Shown here one piece after another: positions 62,490 to 64,000 of a stretch of 64,000 nt of DNA (within the stretch, counting starts at the first letter, position 1; each line of letters opens with the position of its first letter). The translations under genes were made by a program, and so were the position numbers. This stretch comes from DASTFY01 sp963769115 (lineage in GTDB: Bacteria; Actinomycetota; Acidimicrobiia; Acidimicrobiales; Ilumatobacteraceae). The notes below the pieces were generated by a model. The model was given only the letters and a program-made list of their open reading frames with translations. It made no database searches and had not been told where the DNA came from. The stretch is from assembly GCA_963769115.1 (NCBI GenBank), contig CAVYKN010000020.1, positions 372,001-436,000 of the forward strand. Direction: 5' to 3'.

Positions 62490-62921
62490 ATGATCGTGTC
62501 CGTGTGGCTCGACGGCGCAGGCTTGGAGATCCTCGATCGGGAGGAGTGCCTGCGACTGCTGGCCGGAGCCAACACCGGTCGCATCGCGCTGACCGTCCGT
62601 GCGTTGCCCGCGATCCTGCCCGTCCGCTTCGTGCTCGACGGCGAGCAGATCGTGATCCGCACGGGCGTCGAGTCCACCCTCGCCGGTGCCACCCGCTCTG
62701 CGGTCGTGGCCTTCGAGGCCGAGGGCTGCGACGGTGGGCCGGCCCTGGAGTGGAGCGTGGTGGCGACCGGCCTGGCCCGCCACGTCACCGACGAGCACGA
62801 GCAGGCTCGGCTCGACGCGCTGGCTCTTCCCCGATGGGCGAGTGACGACGGTAGCTGCCTGGTGTCGATCACCACCGAGCGCCTGGGCGGCCGGCGCACC
62901 CTGGTCCGCGAGCGGACCTGA
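62490..62921 (+). CDS. PNPOx-like flavin split-barrel protein (third paralogue)
   Basis: From ATG 62490 it has 143 residues. LEILDREECLRLLAGANTGRIALTVRALPAILPVRFVLDGEQIVIRT, VVAFEAEGCDGGPALEWSVVATGLA and CLVSITTERLGGRRT follow the same fold as the two neighbours. The spacing of 38 bases after the second and 32 bases before the kinase, all on the plus strand, suggests one transcript. Three paralogues within 1.5 kb point to local duplication. Confidence 0.83.
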   Translation: MIVSVWLDGAGLEILDREECLRLLAGANTGRIALTVRALPAILPVRFVLDGEQIVIRTGVESTLAGATRSAVVAFEAEGCDGGPALEWSVVATGLARHVTDEHEQARLDALALPRWASDDGSCLVSITTERLGGRRTLVRERT

Positions 62922-62953
62922 GCCACTCGCGGCGCCCGGGTACCGTGGCGCCG

Positions 62954-64000
62954 ATGGAAGGGACCGGCGTCGCGGGGCCGACGAGCCTGCGCCTGTTGCT
63001 GGATGCCGTCATCGGCATCGGCGCCGACCTCGACCTGTCGGCCACGTTGCGGCGAATCGTCGCTGCGGCCACCTCGCTGGTCGACGCCCGCTACGGCGCG
63101 CTCGGCGTCCTCGACCCCACCGGCACCGCCCTCTCGGAGTTCATCACCGTGGGGGTCGACGACCGGACGCGGGCGCAGCTCGGTGAGCCGCCCAAGGGCC
63201 ACGGCATCCTCGGGCTGCTCATCGCCGATCCCCGCCCGCTGCGCCTCCCCGATCTGCGGGAGCACCCCGACAGCTTCGGGTTCCCGCCCAACCACCCGGA
63301 GATGCGTTCGTTCCTGGGTGTGCCCGTCACCGTGCGGGGGCGGGTGTTCGGCAACCTCTACCTGACCGACAAGCAGTCGCAGGAGGTCTTCTCCGACGTC
63401 GACGAGGAGCTCGTCGTGGCGCTGGCGGCGGCGGCCGGCGTGGCCATCGACAATGCCCGGCTCCACACCCGGATCCAGGACCTGGTGGTGCTCCAGGACC
63501 GGGAGCGCATCGCCATGGACCTGCACGACACGGTGATCCAGCAGCTCTTCGCCATCGGGCTCTCCCTCGAGGCCACCTCGCGCCGCGTGGAGGACGACGA
63601 GGCGCGGCGGCGCATCCATCTCGCCGTCGAGGATCTGGACGGCACCATCAAGCGCATCCGCTCGACCATCTTCTCGCTGGGGGAAAGCGCGCACGGGCAA
63701 GCCGAGGGTCTTCGGCAGCGGGTCCTGGCGCTGGTCGAGGAGCTGGGGTCGACCCTGCCGGGCCGGCCGTCGGTGGAGTTCGACGGGCCCGTGGACACGC
63801 GGGTGCCCGCCGATGCCGCCGACGAGGTGGTCAGCGTGCTGCGGGAGCTGCTGTCGAACGTCGCCCGTCACGCACAGGCGTCCACGGTGGAGGTCTCCGT
63901 GGCCGTCGGCGACGCGCTGGTCGTGCGGGTCGACGACAACGGCGTCGGGCCGCCGGCTGTCGGGGCGGAGAGCGCAAGCGGCGGCCTGGGCCTGGGGAAC
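62954..64000 (+). CDS. GAF-domain sensor histidine kinase, DevS/DosS-like (3' end off window)
   Basis: About 349 residues are visible. GPTSLRLLLDAVIGIGADLDLSATLRRIVAAATSLVDARYGALGVLD opens a GAF domain, with GHGILGLLIADPRPLRLPDLREHPDSFGFPPNHPEMRSFLGVPV very like the GAF part of DevS. The dimerisation helix DRERIAMDLHDTVIQQLFAIGLSLE holds the phosphorylated histidine of the HisKA_3 group, and RELLSNVARHAQASTVEV and VRVDDNGVG begin the ATPase domain. Only one GAF is seen before the helix, against two in M. tuberculosis DevS. It should phosphorylate a LuxR-type response regulator, not seen here, in response to gas or redox signals. Confidence 0.9.
   Translation, partial: MEGTGVAGPTSLRLLLDAVIGIGADLDLSATLRRIVAAATSLVDARYGALGVLDPTGTALSEFITVGVDDRTRAQLGEPPKGHGILGLLIADPRPLRLPDLREHPDSFGFPPNHPEMRSFLGVPVTVRGRVFGNLYLTDKQSQEVFSDVDEELVVALAAAAGVAIDNARLHTRIQDLVVLQDRERIAMDLHDTVIQQLFAIGLSLEATSRRVEDDEARRRIHLAVEDLDGTIKRIRSTIFSLGESAHGQAEGLRQRVLALVEELGSTLPGRPSVEFDGPVDTRVPADAADEVVSVLRELLSNVARHAQASTVEVSVAVGDALVVRVDDNGVGPPAVGAESASGGLGLGN

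Overview
The window is 64 kb of very GC-rich DNA with dense, mostly non-overlapping genes and many GTG starts. It looks like a chromosome segment from an actinobacterium. Supporting signs are the contiguous holB-tmk-topA block, an actinobacterial-type Tad/Flp pilus cluster with a DUF4244 pilin-like protein, a DevS-like sensor kinase and an ECF42/DGPF pair. Acidimicrobiia or a neighbouring class is a reasonable guess, but that is inference. No stretch over about 300 bases lacks a gene.

Layout. 1-10 kb: the edge of a molybdenum hydroxylase gene, a SulP permease, a membrane-anchored metallopeptidase, a secreted calcium-repeat protein, a LuxR regulator, a flavin monooxygenase and an alpha/beta hydrolase. 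10-17 kb: tRNA-Thr and a housekeeping block (holB, tmk, topA, divergent rsgA), then an acyl-CoA dehydrogenase. 17-22 kb: a STAS protein and a six-gene Tad operon, followed by a tRNA gene whose anticodon and long variable arm identify it as tRNA-Sec (selC). 22-32 kb: a 35-residue basic protein, two flavoproteins, two badly fragmented genes (an alpha/beta hydrolase and an HD/LuxR regulator), a primary-like sigma factor, an ABM-fold protein and the ECF42 pair. 32-36 kb: two adjacent ferritin-like proteins, an ABC1/UbiB kinase and a zinc-less DksA-like protein. 36-40.5 kb: a complete sugar-type ABC importer. 40.5-50 kb: cyclophilin, a YcaQ-like protein, an MpaB-like protein, an AI-2E-type exporter, an MBL hydrolase, a DUF4389 protein, tRNA-Lys, a DUF202 protein, a hemerythrin and small enzymes. 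50-58 kb: a PAP2 phosphatase, a remnant of a SpoIIAA-like gene, acetoacetyl-CoA synthetase overlapping an amidohydrolase, a disulfide oxidoreductase, a zinc alcohol dehydrogenase and a TetR regulator. 58-64 kb: a dehydrogenase, then a redox cluster with a two-TM protein, a cupredoxin-multicopper oxidase, three flavin split-barrel proteins and a DevS-like kinase cut by the window end.

Two observations stand out. First, selC implies selenocysteine use, although no selenoprotein or selA/B/D gene is visible here. Second, similar imperfect palindromes of the form AGGGnCCnnGGnCCCT lie upstream of, or between, the redox-cluster genes next to the DevS-like kinase, which suggests a DosR/DevR-like regulon.

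A caution for users: about eleven recognisable genes are interrupted by one-base frameshifts while their conserved domains continue intact in the next frame (sulP, luxR, the monooxygenase, rsgA, the ECF sigma, an ABC permease, its binding protein, acetoacetyl-CoA synthetase, the disulfide oxidoreductase and, most heavily, 25.4-27.9 kb). The pattern fits sequencing or assembly indels better than gene decay. One such indel makes a permease and a binding protein look fused.
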